A stretch of DNA of 64,000 nt from Tessaracoccus sp. MC1679. GTDB taxonomy: Bacteria > Actinomycetota > Actinomycetes > Propionibacteriales > Propionibacteriaceae. The position numbers and the translations under genes are program-made. The stretch spans positions 124,001-188,000 of the forward strand of contig NZ_JACJGB010000006.1 of assembly GCF_014164775.1 (NCBI RefSeq). The letters are read 5' to 3'. Below are positions 24,129 through 33,736 of the stretch, piece by piece; within the stretch, counting starts at the first letter, position 1, and every line of letters begins with the position of its first letter. Under the pieces are notes generated by a model. It was given only the letters and a program-made list of their open reading frames with translations, made no database searches and had not been told where the DNA came from.

Positions 24129-24929
24129 GTGAAGTTCCTGACCAACCTCCGGCGGCATGCGGCGGCGCGTCCCTTGCTGCTGATCTTGGCCCTCCTCGTC
24201 GTCGGCCTGGGCTACAGCGTCGTCAGCCCCCAACGGTCCTCCGCCGAGACCGAGATGACCCAGCAGATCGAGGAGGGCAAGGCCCTCTTCGACTTCACCT
24301 GCTCCTCCTGCCACGGCCTCGGCGGCGAAGGCACCTCCCAGGGCCCGTCCCTGGTGGGTGTGGGCGCCGCGTCCGTGGACTTCCAAATGGGCACCGGCCG
24401 CATGCCGGCGGCCCGGGAGCAGGCCCAGCTGCCCGCCCGCCAGGTCAACTACTCGCAGGAGCAGATCGAAGCCGTGGCGGCCTACGTCGCCACCCTCGGC
24501 GCCGGGCCCGCCATCCCGACGGAAGACCAGTACTCCCCGGAGGGCCTCACCGAGGAGGAGATCGCCCGCGGCGGTGCCCTCTTCCGCGCCAACTGCTCCG
24601 CCTGCCACGGCATCGTCGGCGGCGGCGGCGCGATGCCCAACGGCAAGTACGCCCCCTCCCTGGTGGAGACCGCACCGGTCCACATCTACGAGGCCATGCG
24701 CACCGGACCCCAGCAGATGCCCACGTTCTCCAAGGACGTCATGCCGGACCAGAGCGTCCGCGAGATCATCGGCTACCTCGACGAGGCCAACTCGCAACCC
24801 AACTACGGCGGCCTCACCATGGGCGACGCCGGGCCCGTCTCCGAAGGCTTCTGGGCCTTCGTGATCGGCATCGGCGGCCTCGCCATCGTCGCCACCTGGA
24901 TCGCTAAGAAGGGGGCCCGGGCCCGATGA
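24129..24929 (+). CDS. qcrC: Cytochrome bc1 complex diheme cytochrome c subunit
   Basis: 266 residues. An N-terminal signal-anchor (about 15-33), two c-type heme sites CSSCH (58-62) and CSACH (156-160), and a C-terminal helix (EGFWAFVIGIGGLAIVATWI). Two hemes replace the soluble cytochrome c and pass electrons directly from bc1 to the aa3 oxidase. Stop overlaps the qcrA ATG by four bases (ATGA). Confidence 0.97.
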   Translation: MKFLTNLRRHAAARPLLLILALLVVGLGYSVVSPQRSSAETEMTQQIEEGKALFDFTCSSCHGLGGEGTSQGPSLVGVGAASVDFQMGTGRMPAAREQAQLPARQVNYSQEQIEAVAAYVATLGAGPAIPTEDQYSPEGLTEEEIARGGALFRANCSACHGIVGGGGAMPNGKYAPSLVETAPVHIYEAMRTGPQQMPTFSKDVMPDQSVREIIGYLDEANSQPNYGGLTMGDAGPVSEGFWAFVIGIGGLAIVATWIAKKGARAR

Positions 24930-25990
24930 GCCACGACAACCTGCCGGTGCGTGACCCCGAACTGGGTCACAGCGTCGCCAACCCCGGCCTCGAGGAACAC
25001 GTCGAGCGTTACGCCGACGCGGACAAGGGCGCGGGCAACCGCGCCTACACAGCCATCCTCCTCATGCTCGGCGCCGTCCCCCTCCTGTCCATCGCCTTCA
25101 TCGTGATCTACTTCGCCGTCCCGCGCGACATGGTCATCGACTTCGGCATCCTCCGGGCGAACGCGCAGAACGTGGGCTTCGGCCTGACCGGTGGCCTGTC
25201 GGCCGTGCTGATCGGTGTCGCGGTGATCCAGTGGGCGCGCGTCATCATGGATGACCGCGAAATGGTCGAGACCCGCCACTCCGCCTCCTCCTCCCCGGAG
25301 GAGATGCGCACCATGCTGCAGGGCTGGGACGACGGCGTCGAACAGTCCGGCGTCCGCCGTCGCAAGCTGATCCTCGGCGCCCTCGGTGGCGCCGTCGGCA
25401 TGTCGGTGGTTCCCCTCGTGGTCCTGCTGGCGGACATGGGGCCGCATCCCACCAAGGCCGTCCGCGCCGAGACCATCGAGCAGACCATCTGGGCCGAGGA
25501 CGTCCTCATCCTCAACGACGAGAACTGGCTGCCGATCCGCCCCGAGATGCTGGAGGTGGGTCAGCTGGTCAACGCCCAGCCCGCCACCCTGCGGGACCTG
25601 CACGGCGTGGAGGCGCACCAGGCCAAGGCCAAGTCGTCGCTCATCCTCGTGCGGATGGACCCCAACTCGATCCAGATCCCGGAATCGCGCCGCGACTGGC
25701 ACGTCTCCGGCATCCTCGCCTACTCCAAGATCTGCACCCACGTGGGCTGCCCCATCTCGCTGTGGGAACGCCAGACCCACCACCTGCTGTGCCCATGCCA
25801 CCAGTCGACGTTCGACCTCGGCAACAGCGGCGTCGTGGTGTTCGGGCCCGCGGCCCGCTCGCTGCCGCAGCTGGCCATCAAGGTCAACGCGGACGGCTAC
25901 CTAGTGGCCCAGGGAGACTTCACCCTCCCCGTCGGCCCGAGCTTCTTCGAGCGCGACTCGAGCAACGACTTCAAGGATGGTGACCAGTAA
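24926..25990 (+). CDS. qcrA: Cytochrome bc1 complex Rieske iron-sulfur subunit
   Basis: 354 residues. Three hydrophobic helices precede the Rieske domain (near 42-65, 85-108 and 152-172), the actinobacterial arrangement; RRRKLILGALGG before the third is twin-arginine-like. Cluster ligands C270/H272 (CTHVGC) and C289/H292 (CPCHQS), with C275 and C291 for the disulfide. Passes electrons from menaquinol to the QcrC hemes. Stop TAA shares its last base with the ATG of qcrB. Confidence 0.97.
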   Translation: MSHDNLPVRDPELGHSVANPGLEEHVERYADADKGAGNRAYTAILLMLGAVPLLSIAFIVIYFAVPRDMVIDFGILRANAQNVGFGLTGGLSAVLIGVAVIQWARVIMDDREMVETRHSASSSPEEMRTMLQGWDDGVEQSGVRRRKLILGALGGAVGMSVVPLVVLLADMGPHPTKAVRAETIEQTIWAEDVLILNDENWLPIRPEMLEVGQLVNAQPATLRDLHGVEAHQAKAKSSLILVRMDPNSIQIPESRRDWHVSGILAYSKICTHVGCPISLWERQTHHLLCPCHQSTFDLGNSGVVVFGPAARSLPQLAIKVNADGYLVAQGDFTLPVGPSFFERDSSNDFKDGDQ

Positions 25991-27768
25991 TGGCCGATCC
26001 CACCACAGTCGCCCCGTCGTCGCCGACGATTGAGCCGAAGGTCGCGCCGGTGACCAACCCGGAGGCACCCGGCCTCGTCAAGTGGGCCGACGAGCGGGTC
26101 GGGCTCACGAAGCTCACCAAGCCCCTCCTGCGCAAGGTCTTCCCCGACCACTGGTCCTTCATGCTCGGCGAGATCGCGCTGTTCTCGTTCATCGTCCTGC
26201 TCCTCACCGGCGTGTTCCTCACCATCTGGTTCGTGCCGTCCATGGCGGAGATCGAATACGACGGCTCGTACCAGCTCCTCAAGGGCATGCCTGTCTCCGA
26301 GGCGTTCGCCTCCACCCTCAACATCTCCTTCGACGTGCGCGGCGGCCTGCTGGTGCGCCAGATCCACCACTGGGCGGCGCTGCTGTTCGTGGCGGCGGCC
26401 ACGGTGCACATGCTGCGCGTGTTCTTCACCGGCGCGTTCCGCAAGCCGCGCGAGGTCAACTGGCTGATCGGCGTCGGCCTGCTGTCGCTGTCGCTGATCG
26501 CCGGATTCGCCGGCTACTCCCTGCCTGATGATCTGCTGTCCGGCACCGGCCTCCGGTTCGTCAACGGGCTCGTGCGCTCCATCCCGATCATCGGCACCTG
26601 GGCCGAGTTCTTCGTCTTCGGCGGCGAGTTCCCCGGCGACATCCTCATCCCCCGGCTCTACATGGTGCACATCCTGCTGGTGCCCGGCATCCTGCTCGGC
26701 CTGATCTCCGCGCACATGGCGCTCATGGTCTACCACAAGCACGGACAGTTCCCTGGCCCCGGCCGCACCGAGAACAACGTCGTCGGCTACCCGATGTTCC
26801 CCGTCTACATCTCCCACATGGGCGGCTTCTTCTTCATCGTGTTCGGCGTCCTGGTCCTCATGGGCGGCCTGTTCCAGATCAACCCGGTGTGGCTGTACGG
26901 GCCCTACGACCCGTCGAAGGTCACCGCGGGCTCCCAGCCCGACTGGTACATGGGCTGGGTGGAAGGCGCCATCCGCATCATGCCCGCCCTCGAATCCAGC
27001 TTCTGGGGCACCACCTGGACATGGAGCGTGTTCCTGCCCGGCGTCGGCCTGATGGGCGTGCTGTTCACCGCGCTCGGCGCGTGGCCGTTCATCGAGGCGT
27101 GGATCACCGGCGACAAGCGCGAACACCACCTTCTGGACCGTCCGCGGAACGCGCCGGTGCGCACGGCGCTGGGTGTCGCGGGGATGACGTCCTACGGCAT
27201 GTTCTGGATCGCCGGCGGCAACGACATCATCGCCACCCGGTTCGCCTTGGATCTGAATGCCATCACGCTGTTCACGAGGGTCGCGGTGTTCGTCGGTCCC
27301 ATCATCGCGTTCATGGTCACGAAGCGCATCTGCCTCAGCCTGCAGCGTGCGGACCGCGAACGTGCCCTGCACGGCTCGGAGGACGGCGTGATCGTGAGGT
27401 CGCCGTCGGGCGGGTACTCGGAGTCCCACGTGCCGGTGTCGCACGGGGAGCAGTTCGTGCTCACCCAGCACCTGCAGCACAAGGTGCTCGTCGCGGGGGC
27501 CGACACGGACGCCGCGGGTGTCCGCCGCAAGGGTGGAGTGTCGCGGCTGCGGGCTCGACTGTCGCGGTGGTACCTCGGCCACGACATCGCCAAGCCGACC
27601 GCCCAGGAGCTTGAGGCGGCTGCGCATCATGGGTCGCATGGGGGCCATGGGTCGCTCAATGGGGTCGGTCCGGATGGCCACGCCGTCGACGGTGTCGCGG
27701 TGGAGGGTCGCGAGCTGGACGGTCCTCGCCACGGGGCCGGAGCCGACAAGGCGGGTCTGCACCACTAG
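25990..27768 (+). CDS. qcrB: Cytochrome bc1 complex cytochrome b subunit
   Basis: 592 residues. Cytochrome b core with heme-binding His pairs (RQIHHWAALLFVAAATVHMLR and MVHILLVPGILLGLISAHMA), quinone-site GFAGYSLPDDLL and the PDWYMGW loop. A long soluble C-terminal tail (from about 440), His/Gly-rich near its end (AAHHGSHGGHG), is typical of the actinobacterial form. Last gene of ctaE-qcrCAB, followed by a strong hairpin at 27788-27817. Confidence 0.97.
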   Translation: MADPTTVAPSSPTIEPKVAPVTNPEAPGLVKWADERVGLTKLTKPLLRKVFPDHWSFMLGEIALFSFIVLLLTGVFLTIWFVPSMAEIEYDGSYQLLKGMPVSEAFASTLNISFDVRGGLLVRQIHHWAALLFVAAATVHMLRVFFTGAFRKPREVNWLIGVGLLSLSLIAGFAGYSLPDDLLSGTGLRFVNGLVRSIPIIGTWAEFFVFGGEFPGDILIPRLYMVHILLVPGILLGLISAHMALMVYHKHGQFPGPGRTENNVVGYPMFPVYISHMGGFFFIVFGVLVLMGGLFQINPVWLYGPYDPSKVTAGSQPDWYMGWVEGAIRIMPALESSFWGTTWTWSVFLPGVGLMGVLFTALGAWPFIEAWITGDKREHHLLDRPRNAPVRTALGVAGMTSYGMFWIAGGNDIIATRFALDLNAITLFTRVAVFVGPIIAFMVTKRICLSLQRADRERALHGSEDGVIVRSPSGGYSESHVPVSHGEQFVLTQHLQHKVLVAGADTDAAGVRRKGGVSRLRARLSRWYLGHDIAKPTAQELEAAAHHGSHGGHGSLNGVGPDGHAVDGVAVEGRELDGPRHGAGADKAGLHH

Positions 27769-27787
27769 ATGGGTTGAAGAGTTGGCC

Positions 27788-27817
27788 GGAGGGCGTCGTC
27801 TGAGGACGGCGCCCTCC
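27788..27817 (+). terminator. Hairpin after qcrB
   Basis: A 13-bp stem (GGAGGGCGTCGTC with its complement, one wobble) and a TGAG loop, 20 bp after the qcrB stop. No T-run. Probable end of the ctaE-qcrCAB transcript. Confidence 0.6.
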
Positions 27818-27857
27818 GTCGCGTTGGGGGTCGCGGCCTTGGGGTCATGTCGGGGCC

Positions 27858-27936
27858 GCGCGGCTGATGTTCCTCCAGAACGCATGTCGACCCCCCAGGG
27901 GGCCCGAGGACCGGTCTGGAGGAACGTCAGCCGCGC
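27858..27936. repeat. Large inverted repeat between convergent qcrB and pirin genes
   Basis: Arms 27858-27879 (GCGCGGCTGATGTTCCTCCA, then GA) and 27915-27936 pair over 22 bp with one G-T position; the 35-nt loop contains its own CCCC/GGGG pair. It could act as a bidirectional terminator or form a cruciform. Confidence 0.75.
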
Positions 27937-27983
27937 GGGCCTGTCCCAACCGCCTGGGGAGGGCAGGCAGGATAGGCGGCGGG

Positions 27984-28967
27984 TTAGGCGCGACGGCGGC
28001 GGAAGCGCGGCTTGAGCCTCGCCGTCGGGAGGGGTGGGGCCTCGAGGCGCTGCGTGGCGCCCTTGTAGCCGCGGACTCCGCCGAACCTGTCGTCGCCCGC
28101 CTGCCACGCCTCACGCAGCTCGACGATCTCCTCGTGGCTGCGGCCGATGAAGTTCCACCACATGACGATGCCCTCCTCGAACGGCTCACCGCCGAGCAGC
28201 ATGAGGCGGGCGTCGCGGTCTGTGGGGTTCCGGAGGCGGAGATGGTTCAGGCCGGCGTCGCGGACACCCATGGCGTCCTTGTCGATCAGCACCCCGTCCA
28301 CCTCGACGGCGCCGACGTCGACCAGCACGCCGTGTTCGTAGCCGGGCTTCACCTCGAACTCCCACTCCGCCCCGGGCCGCAGGATGATCTCGGCGCCCAG
28401 CAGCCCGGTCTCAGTGGTGATCGGCGAGGATGCCCCCGCCAGGTCCCCCACCATGACCCGCGCGCTGCCGCCAGGAATCTCGATGACGTCGGGGCGGTGA
28501 TGCTGAAATCCGCGCTGCATGTCCTTCGCGTGCTCGGGCAGCACCACCCACAGCTGCACGCCGTGGAGGTACTCGGTCTGGGCGGTGGTCACCTCAGAGT
28601 GCGAGATGCCGAAGCCGGACGTCATGAGGTTGACCTCGCCGGGGCGGACGAGGTCGTGGATCCCGCCGGAGTCGCGGTGCTCGATCTCGCCGTCGAACAG
28701 CCAGCTGACCGTCTGGAGCGAGGTGTGCGGGTGCGGCGCCACGTCCATGCCGCCGGTGGCCTCCACGAGGTTGGGGCCGTAATGGTCGGCGAAACACCAG
28801 GCGCCGACGAAGGACCGTTCGAGCTGCGGGAGGGTGCGTCGGACGGTCATCGCATCGGGTCCCTCGCCGAGGCTGACGAGCCTGGGTGCCAGCTGCTGGA
28901 CTTCGGTGGGCGGATGGTTGTGGTGTGCGCAGTCGACGAACTGGGGCGAAGACTCGGTGTTGCTCAT
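27984..28967 (-). CDS. Pirin family protein
   Basis: 327 residues. Bicupin with the pirin metal site: HPHTSLQTVSWLFDGEIEHRDS and the motif around GISHSE supply the His/Glu ligands. The C-terminal cupin ends LMLLGGEPFEEGIVMWWNFIG, a pirin hallmark. Pirins bind iron and some act as quercetin dioxygenases or redox-linked transcription cofactors; the role here is unassigned. ATG 28967 is preceded by AAGGAG. The C-terminal tail is very basic (RLKPRFRRRRA). Confidence 0.92.
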   Translation of the reverse strand: MSNTESSPQFVDCAHHNHPPTEVQQLAPRLVSLGEGPDAMTVRRTLPQLERSFVGAWCFADHYGPNLVEATGGMDVAPHPHTSLQTVSWLFDGEIEHRDSGGIHDLVRPGEVNLMTSGFGISHSEVTTAQTEYLHGVQLWVVLPEHAKDMQRGFQHHRPDVIEIPGGSARVMVGDLAGASSPITTETGLLGAEIILRPGAEWEFEVKPGYEHGVLVDVGAVEVDGVLIDKDAMGVRDAGLNHLRLRNPTDRDARLMLLGGEPFEEGIVMWWNFIGRSHEEIVELREAWQAGDDRFGGVRGYKGATQRLEAPPLPTARLKPRFRRRRA

Positions 28968-29101
28968 GCCACTCCTTACCACGGGTGCCTCCACGCTACC
29001 CGTTGGATGCTTCCTGCGCCGGGCACCACAGGCTTCGACACGATCGCGGCGCTACGCGCGCGCCCGGCTCACCCAGCGGGACTCAGGTAGACTCACCCGA
29101 C

Positions 29102-30562
29102 GTGCGATTCCTTCACGGTGACCCCAGCTACGACCTGACCTACAGCGACGTCTTCATGGTCCCGAGCCGATCGAGCATCAGCTCCCGGCTTGACGTGGAT
29201 CTCACCTCCACCGACGGCCTCGCCACCCCCACTCCCCTCGTCGCGGCCAACATGACGGCGGTCTCCGGCCGCCGCATGGCCGAGACCATGGCCCGCCGCG
29301 GCGGACTGGCGATCTTCCCGCAGGACATCCCCAGCGACGTCGTGGCCCGGTCCATCGACAAAGTCAAGGCCGCACATCCCGTCTTCGACACCGCCGTCAC
29401 AGTCTCCCCCACCACCACCGTGGGGGAAACCCTCAGCCTGATCGGCAAACGGGCCCACGGCGTCGCCGTCGTGGTGGACAAGGACCGCCGCATCGTCGGC
29501 CTCGTCACGCCGCAGGACGCGTCGGACTCGGACCGCTTCGCGCAGGCCAAGGACGTGATGACCAGCGACGTCACGCGCGTTGCTGCGGACACCAGCCCCG
29601 CCGGGGTCTTCGCGACGCTCAGCGAGCAGCACCAGAAGGTGGCGCTGGCCGTCGACGCCGACGACCGCCTCGTCGGCCTGATGACCCCCAAGGGCGCCCT
29701 GCGATCCGCCATCTATTCCCCCGCCGTCGACCACGAGGGCCGCCTGCGCGCGGGTGTCGCGGTGGGCATCAACGGCGACATCTCGGCCAAGGTCAGAGCC
29801 GCGCTGGAGGGTCGCGCAGATGTGATCGTGATGGACACCGCCCACGGGCACCAGGAGAAGATGATCTCCGCGCTGAGTCTCGCCCGCGACGCACGCGACG
29901 CGTTCGAGGCCGAGACCGGCCGGCGGGTCCTCATCGTCGCCGGCAACGTGGTGACCACCGACGGCTGCGACGACCTCATCGACGCCGGCGCCGACATTCT
30001 CAAGGTGGGCGTAGGCCCGGGCGCAATGTGCACCACGCGGATGCAGACTGGGGTCGGGCGGCCGCAGTTCTCCGCCGTGCTGGAGTGCGCCGAGGCGGCG
30101 AAGGAGCGCGGGAAGTCGGTCTGGGCCGACGGCGGGGTCCGCCACCCCCGCGACGTCGCCCTCGCTCTCGCCGCCGGCGCCGGCTCGGTGATGATCGGCT
30201 CCTGGTTCGCGGGGACGCACGAATCCACGGGCGACCAGCTGATGGACAACCAGGGGCGCGTGTACAAGGAGTCGTTCGGGATGGCGTCGTCGCGGGCGGT
30301 GCGGCAGCGCACGCGCGAGCAGTCGGCGTTCGACCGGGCGCGTGCCGCGATGTTCGAGGAGGGCATCTCGTCGTCGCGGATGTACCTCGACCCGAGGCGC
30401 CCGGGGGTGGAGGATCTGATCGACTGGATCACCTCCGGCGTCCGTTCGTCGTGCACCTACGCAGGGGCGAGAAGCCTCGACGAGTTCGCCGAACGTGCCG
30501 TGGTGGGCGTGCAGTCGGGTTCGGGGTACGAGGAGGGTCGCCCGCTCGATCAGAGTTGGTGA
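29102..30562 (+). CDS. guaB1: GuaB1-family IMP dehydrogenase-related protein (probable GMP reductase)
   Basis: 486 residues. The N-terminal DLTYSDVFMVPSRSS start and two CBS domains (about 95-200) sit within an IMPDH/GMPR barrel; catalytic C310 is in GPGAMCTTRM, and the flap motif follows (GVGRPQFSAV). Actinobacterial GuaB1 lacks IMP dehydrogenase activity and acts as a GMP reductase in purine salvage (family knowledge). GTG 29102 is used because the longer frame from 28886 is antisense to pirin; a TAGACT box (29088-29093) lies eight bases upstream, so the mRNA may be leaderless. Confidence 0.92.
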   Translation: MRFLHGDPSYDLTYSDVFMVPSRSSISSRLDVDLTSTDGLATPTPLVAANMTAVSGRRMAETMARRGGLAIFPQDIPSDVVARSIDKVKAAHPVFDTAVTVSPTTTVGETLSLIGKRAHGVAVVVDKDRRIVGLVTPQDASDSDRFAQAKDVMTSDVTRVAADTSPAGVFATLSEQHQKVALAVDADDRLVGLMTPKGALRSAIYSPAVDHEGRLRAGVAVGINGDISAKVRAALEGRADVIVMDTAHGHQEKMISALSLARDARDAFEAETGRRVLIVAGNVVTTDGCDDLIDAGADILKVGVGPGAMCTTRMQTGVGRPQFSAVLECAEAAKERGKSVWADGGVRHPRDVALALAAGAGSVMIGSWFAGTHESTGDQLMDNQGRVYKESFGMASSRAVRQRTREQSAFDRARAAMFEEGISSSRMYLDPRRPGVEDLIDWITSGVRSSCTYAGARSLDEFAERAVVGVQSGSGYEEGRPLDQSW

Positions 30563-30955
30563 TCGTTCCGTTCGCGGACGCTAGCTTCGGTGCGGACCCG
30601 CTTGTAGGTGCGGTCACGACCCTTCGAGACGAGCCCCGCCGCTTCGCGGAGGGCTCTCCTCAGGGAGCGGGGGTGGTTCAGCCACCGCTCGCACGAAGGG
30701 CTCCTCAGGGAGCGGGGGGAGGTTCAGCCAACGCTCCCCCGGAGGGCTCTCTCTTCAGGCTGCGGGGGGGCTCCATCGCTCGCCCGGAGGGCTCTCCTCA
30801 GGGAACAGGGGGACGTTCACCATCGGCCAAACCTCTCCGGTGACACGCCTGTGGCTTGCGTTGGACCTGTATTCTCTCAAGGCCCTCTCAGGTGTTAAGG
30901 TGAGCTAGACCATACGCCTCGGTACAGACGTACCGTTTCAGAGGGGGATCCCACC
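30563..30955. repeat. Family B repeat cluster and promoter region of the secreted protein
   Basis: A family B unit at 30616-30671 (ACGACCCTTCGAGAC...CCTCAGGGAGCGG), then three decayed units to about 30830 (GGTTCAGCCA and CCTCAGG cores). From 30832 the sequence is more AT-rich and holds the control region of the gene at 30956, including a perfect palindrome CGGTAC-AGAC-GTACCG at 30920-30935. Confidence 0.75.
30920..30935. promoter_or_regulatory. CGGTAC-N4-GTACCG palindrome upstream of the secreted protein
   Basis: Perfect 6+4+6 inverted repeat 20 bp upstream of the ATG at 30956. Could be an operator or a hairpin in the mRNA leader just before the Shine-Dalgarno GAGGGGG. Confidence 0.4.
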
Positions 30956-31429
30956 ATGGCTTTTGACTCAGCCGCACCTATTAATCGTCGCACCGTGGCC
31001 AAGGGCATCGCCTGGTCGGTGCCCGCCGTCGCCGTCGCCGGCGCCGCTCCTGCCTTCGCAGCCAGCCGCTGCGTTCCCAAGCCGGTAGTTGACGGCACCA
31101 AGTCCTGCAAGAAGGCTGGGTCGGAACAGTCCTACAAGCTCTACTTCGGGATCAGTGGAGCCGGTTGTGACCTTGGCACTTGCACCGGCACGATCACCCA
31201 GATCAAGGAGAAGACCGGACAGGCCACGGTTCTTTGGACTGGCAGCAGCCCTGCTGATGGGACTACAGCACTGATCGTGTGCAACACGAACAACATGGCG
31301 AGCAGTGTGCTGGTGAACGCCACCATCACGTGCGGCACCACCATCAGCACGTTCACAGACTTCGAAGTGAGCATGCCGAACTTCAACAGCGCTGGCAATA
31401 CGTGCGCTGACAGCACATTCTGTGGCTGA
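30956..31429 (+). CDS. Tat-secreted cysteine-rich protein, unknown function
   Basis: 157 residues. Signal: INRRTVAKGIAWSVPAVAVA then APAFA-AS, a twin-arginine type start with probable cleavage after residue 36. The mature part (about 120 residues) has eight cysteines, enough for four disulfides, and is Thr/Ser/Gly-rich with a beta-sheet look (TTALIVCNTNNMASSVLVNA). No lipobox, no sortase signal. I do not recognise the mature domain. GC looks lower than in neighbours. It stands alone between a repeat cluster and a strong terminator, with GAGGGGG as ribosome-binding site. Confidence 0.75.
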   Translation: MAFDSAAPINRRTVAKGIAWSVPAVAVAGAAPAFAASRCVPKPVVDGTKSCKKAGSEQSYKLYFGISGAGCDLGTCTGTITQIKEKTGQATVLWTGSSPADGTTALIVCNTNNMASSVLVNATITCGTTISTFTDFEVSMPNFNSAGNTCADSTFCG

Positions 31430-31483
31430 GGAGTGAGTGACGAGGCGATAGCGGCCGATACGACCTAACCGTGATCGGCTTGG

Positions 31484-31518
31484 CGAAGAAGGGTTGACCA
31501 TAGGTCAACCCTTCTTCG
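31484..31518 (+). terminator. Intrinsic terminator of the secreted-protein gene
   Basis: CGAAGAAGGGTTGACC (31484-31499), ATA loop, perfect complement (31503-31518), then TCGTTAAA. Sixteen perfect pairs; the T-tract is weak. Also suits the convergent ctaCDF operon. Confidence 0.85.
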
Positions 31519-31607
31519 TCGTTAAAGGAATATGGAGACCCTACAGGGCTGTGACAGCACCGGAGGGCCGGTCTAGCATTGGACCGCGCCCTTCCCTGTT
31601 GCGCGGC

Positions 31608-32006
31608 TCAGTGCTTGTAGTCGCCTCGGTAGAACTCGAGGATCCAGCCGCTGGCCGACCAGATGCCGATCCCGAAGCCCACAAGGCTGATCCACGGCTG
31701 CGACAGGGCTGGCCCGAGGAAGATGACCATGACGGTCACCGCAGCGAAGAACGGCCAGATGCTCTTGGGTGCGAAGAAACCGATGGTGCCGGCCCCCTCG
31801 ATCACCTCGGCGTCCTCACGATCCTCGGGACGCGGGTCGAAACTCCGCGCCGTCAGAGTCAGGTAGCCCGCGATCATCAAGCCCAGCAGCCCGCTGAAGC
31901 CCAACACGAACGTGCCGGCGATCTCCTGCGCCATGAACCAGTAGATGGGCGTCACCACCGCGAAGAAGACGAAGATGAACCAGAAGACGTACTTCTCGGG
32001 CCTCAC
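31608..32006 (-). CDS. ctaF: Cytochrome c oxidase subunit 4 (actinobacterial)
   Basis: 132 residues, four hydrophobic helices ([73 protein letters not shown]). Matches the actinobacterial-specific subunit IV of the aa3 oxidase. Its GTG start overlaps the ctaD stop by four bases (GTGA). Last gene of ctaC-ctaD-ctaF. Confidence 0.93.
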   Translation of the reverse strand: MRPEKYVFWFIFVFFAVVTPIYWFMAQEIAGTFVLGFSGLLGLMIAGYLTLTARSFDPRPEDREDAEVIEGAGTIGFFAPKSIWPFFAAVTVMVIFLGPALSQPWISLVGFGIGIWSASGWILEFYRGDYKH

Positions 32007-33736
32007 AGCTTCTTACCTTCCGGCTCGACGATGGGGTTGACGCGGTCCAGCAACTCGCCCGGGTCTTCCGCGTGCAGGTTCGCGGCCTCGACCAGCTCAG
32101 GCCGGTGCATGTCCAGCGCGGGGCTGAGGGAGCGGATGCGCGGCAGCGAATCGAAGTTGTGCCGCGGCGGCGGGCAGGACGTGGCCCACTCCAGCGAGCG
32201 GCCCCAACCCCACGGGTCGTTGACGCCCACCATGGGCGACTTCCGCGTGATCCACACGTTCCACAGGAACGGCAGCATCGACACACCGAGCAGGAACGCG
32301 CCGAACGTAGAGAGCTGGTTGAGGAACGTGAAGCCCTCCCAGGCGCCGTAATCGGCGATGCGTCGCTGCATGCCCTCGACGCCCAGCCAGTGCTGCACGA
32401 GGAAGGTGGTGTGGAAGCCGACGAACAGGAGCCAGAAATGCACCTGGCCCCACGTCTCGTTGAGCATCTTGCCGGTGAACTTCGGCCACCAGTAGTAGAA
32501 GCCAGCGAACATCGCGAACACCACAGTGCCGAACAGCACGTAGTGGAAGTGCGCGACCACGAAGTAGGTGTCGGAGACCTGGAAGTCCAGCGCCGGCGCC
32601 GCCAGGATGATGCCCGTCAGGCCGCCGAACAGGAACGTGGTGAGGAACCCGATGGCGAACGTCATCGACGTATTCAACGTCAACGACCCCCGCCAGATGG
32701 TGCCGATCCAGTTGAAGAACTTCACGCCGGTGGGCACCGCGATCATGAACGTCATGAACGAGAAGAACGGCAGGTTGACCGAGCCGGTGACGAACATGTG
32801 GTGCGCCCACACCGACACCGACAGCGCCCCGATGGACAGCGTCGCGAACACCAGGCCGTAGTAGCCGAACACCGGCTTGCGGCTGAACGCGCTCAGGACC
32901 TCGGTGATGATGCCGAAGAACGGCAGCGCGATGATGTAGACCTCGGGGTGACCGAAGAACCAGAACAGGTGCTGCCAGAGGATTGGGCCGCCCGACGCGG
33001 GGTCGAACACGTGCGAACCCAGGACGCGATCCGCCTCGAGCACCAGCAGGCCGGCCGCCAGCACGGGGAAGGCGATGAGGACCATCAGCGAGGTGACCAG
33101 GATGTTCCACGCGAAGATCGGCATCCGGAACATCGTGAGCCCGGGGGCGCGCATGGTGATGATCGTGGTGATGAAGTTCACCGAGCCGAGGATGGTCGAC
33201 AGGCCCAGCAGGTAGAGGCCCATCAGCCACAGGTCGTGCCCGATGCCGGGCGAGTGGATGGCGTTGGAGAGCGGCGCGTAGGCGAACCAGCCGAAGCTGG
33301 CGGCGCCGTCGGGGCTGAGGAAGCCGGCGCACGCCATGAGCGAGCCGAACATGTACAGCCAGAACGAGAACCCGTTCATGCGCGGGAACGCCACATCCGG
33401 GGCGCCGAGCTGAAGCGGCAGGATGGCGTTGGCGAAGCCCGCGAACATCGGCGTGGCGAACATCAGCAACATGATGGTGCCGTGCATCGTGAAGAACTGG
33501 TTGAACGTCTCGTAGTTGACGAACTGCATGCCCGGGGCGGCCAACTCAGCGCGGATGTACAGCGCCAGGATGCCGCCGAACATGAAGAAGCCGAACGCGG
33601 TGACGAAGTACATGTTGCCGATGACCTTGTGGTCCGTCGTCGTCAGGTACTTCATCACGGTCTCGCCGAGCCGGTGCGGCTCGGTGCGGGTCTCCTGCTG
33701 GATCGCCGTGCGCTCTGTGATGGTTGCGCTGCTCAC
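32003..33736 (-). CDS. ctaD: Cytochrome c oxidase subunit I
   Basis: 577 residues. Twelve-helix heme-copper oxidase core: [15 protein letters not shown] (heme a His), [20 protein letters not shown] (CuB His and cross-linked Tyr), [19 protein letters not shown] and [20 protein letters not shown] (hemes a3/a). Site of oxygen reduction and proton pumping. GTG 33736 overlaps the ctaC stop by four bases; the annotated extension to 33913 would be antisense-like and is rejected. Confidence 0.97.
   Translation of the reverse strand: MSSATITERTAIQQETRTEPHRLGETVMKYLTTTDHKVIGNMYFVTAFGFFMFGGILALYIRAELAAPGMQFVNYETFNQFFTMHGTIMLLMFATPMFAGFANAILPLQLGAPDVAFPRMNGFSFWLYMFGSLMACAGFLSPDGAASFGWFAYAPLSNAIHSPGIGHDLWLMGLYLLGLSTILGSVNFITTIITMRAPGLTMFRMPIFAWNILVTSLMVLIAFPVLAAGLLVLEADRVLGSHVFDPASGGPILWQHLFWFFGHPEVYIIALPFFGIITEVLSAFSRKPVFGYYGLVFATLSIGALSVSVWAHHMFVTGSVNLPFFSFMTFMIAVPTGVKFFNWIGTIWRGSLTLNTSMTFAIGFLTTFLFGGLTGIILAAPALDFQVSDTYFVVAHFHYVLFGTVVFAMFAGFYYWWPKFTGKMLNETWGQVHFWLLFVGFHTTFLVQHWLGVEGMQRRIADYGAWEGFTFLNQLSTFGAFLLGVSMLPFLWNVWITRKSPMVGVNDPWGWGRSLEWATSCPPPRHNFDSLPRIRSLSPALDMHRPELVEAANLHAEDPGELLDRVNPIVEPEGKKL

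Noticed and set aside
22305-24145. Long minus-strand extension of the ctaG-like gene to 24145
   Set aside because: Runs antisense through ctaE; the ATG at 23302 has a well-placed -10 and a sensible membrane-protein start.
25897-28107. 736-codon minus-strand frame opposite qcrA/qcrB
   Set aside because: Antisense shadow of well-recognised cytochrome genes.
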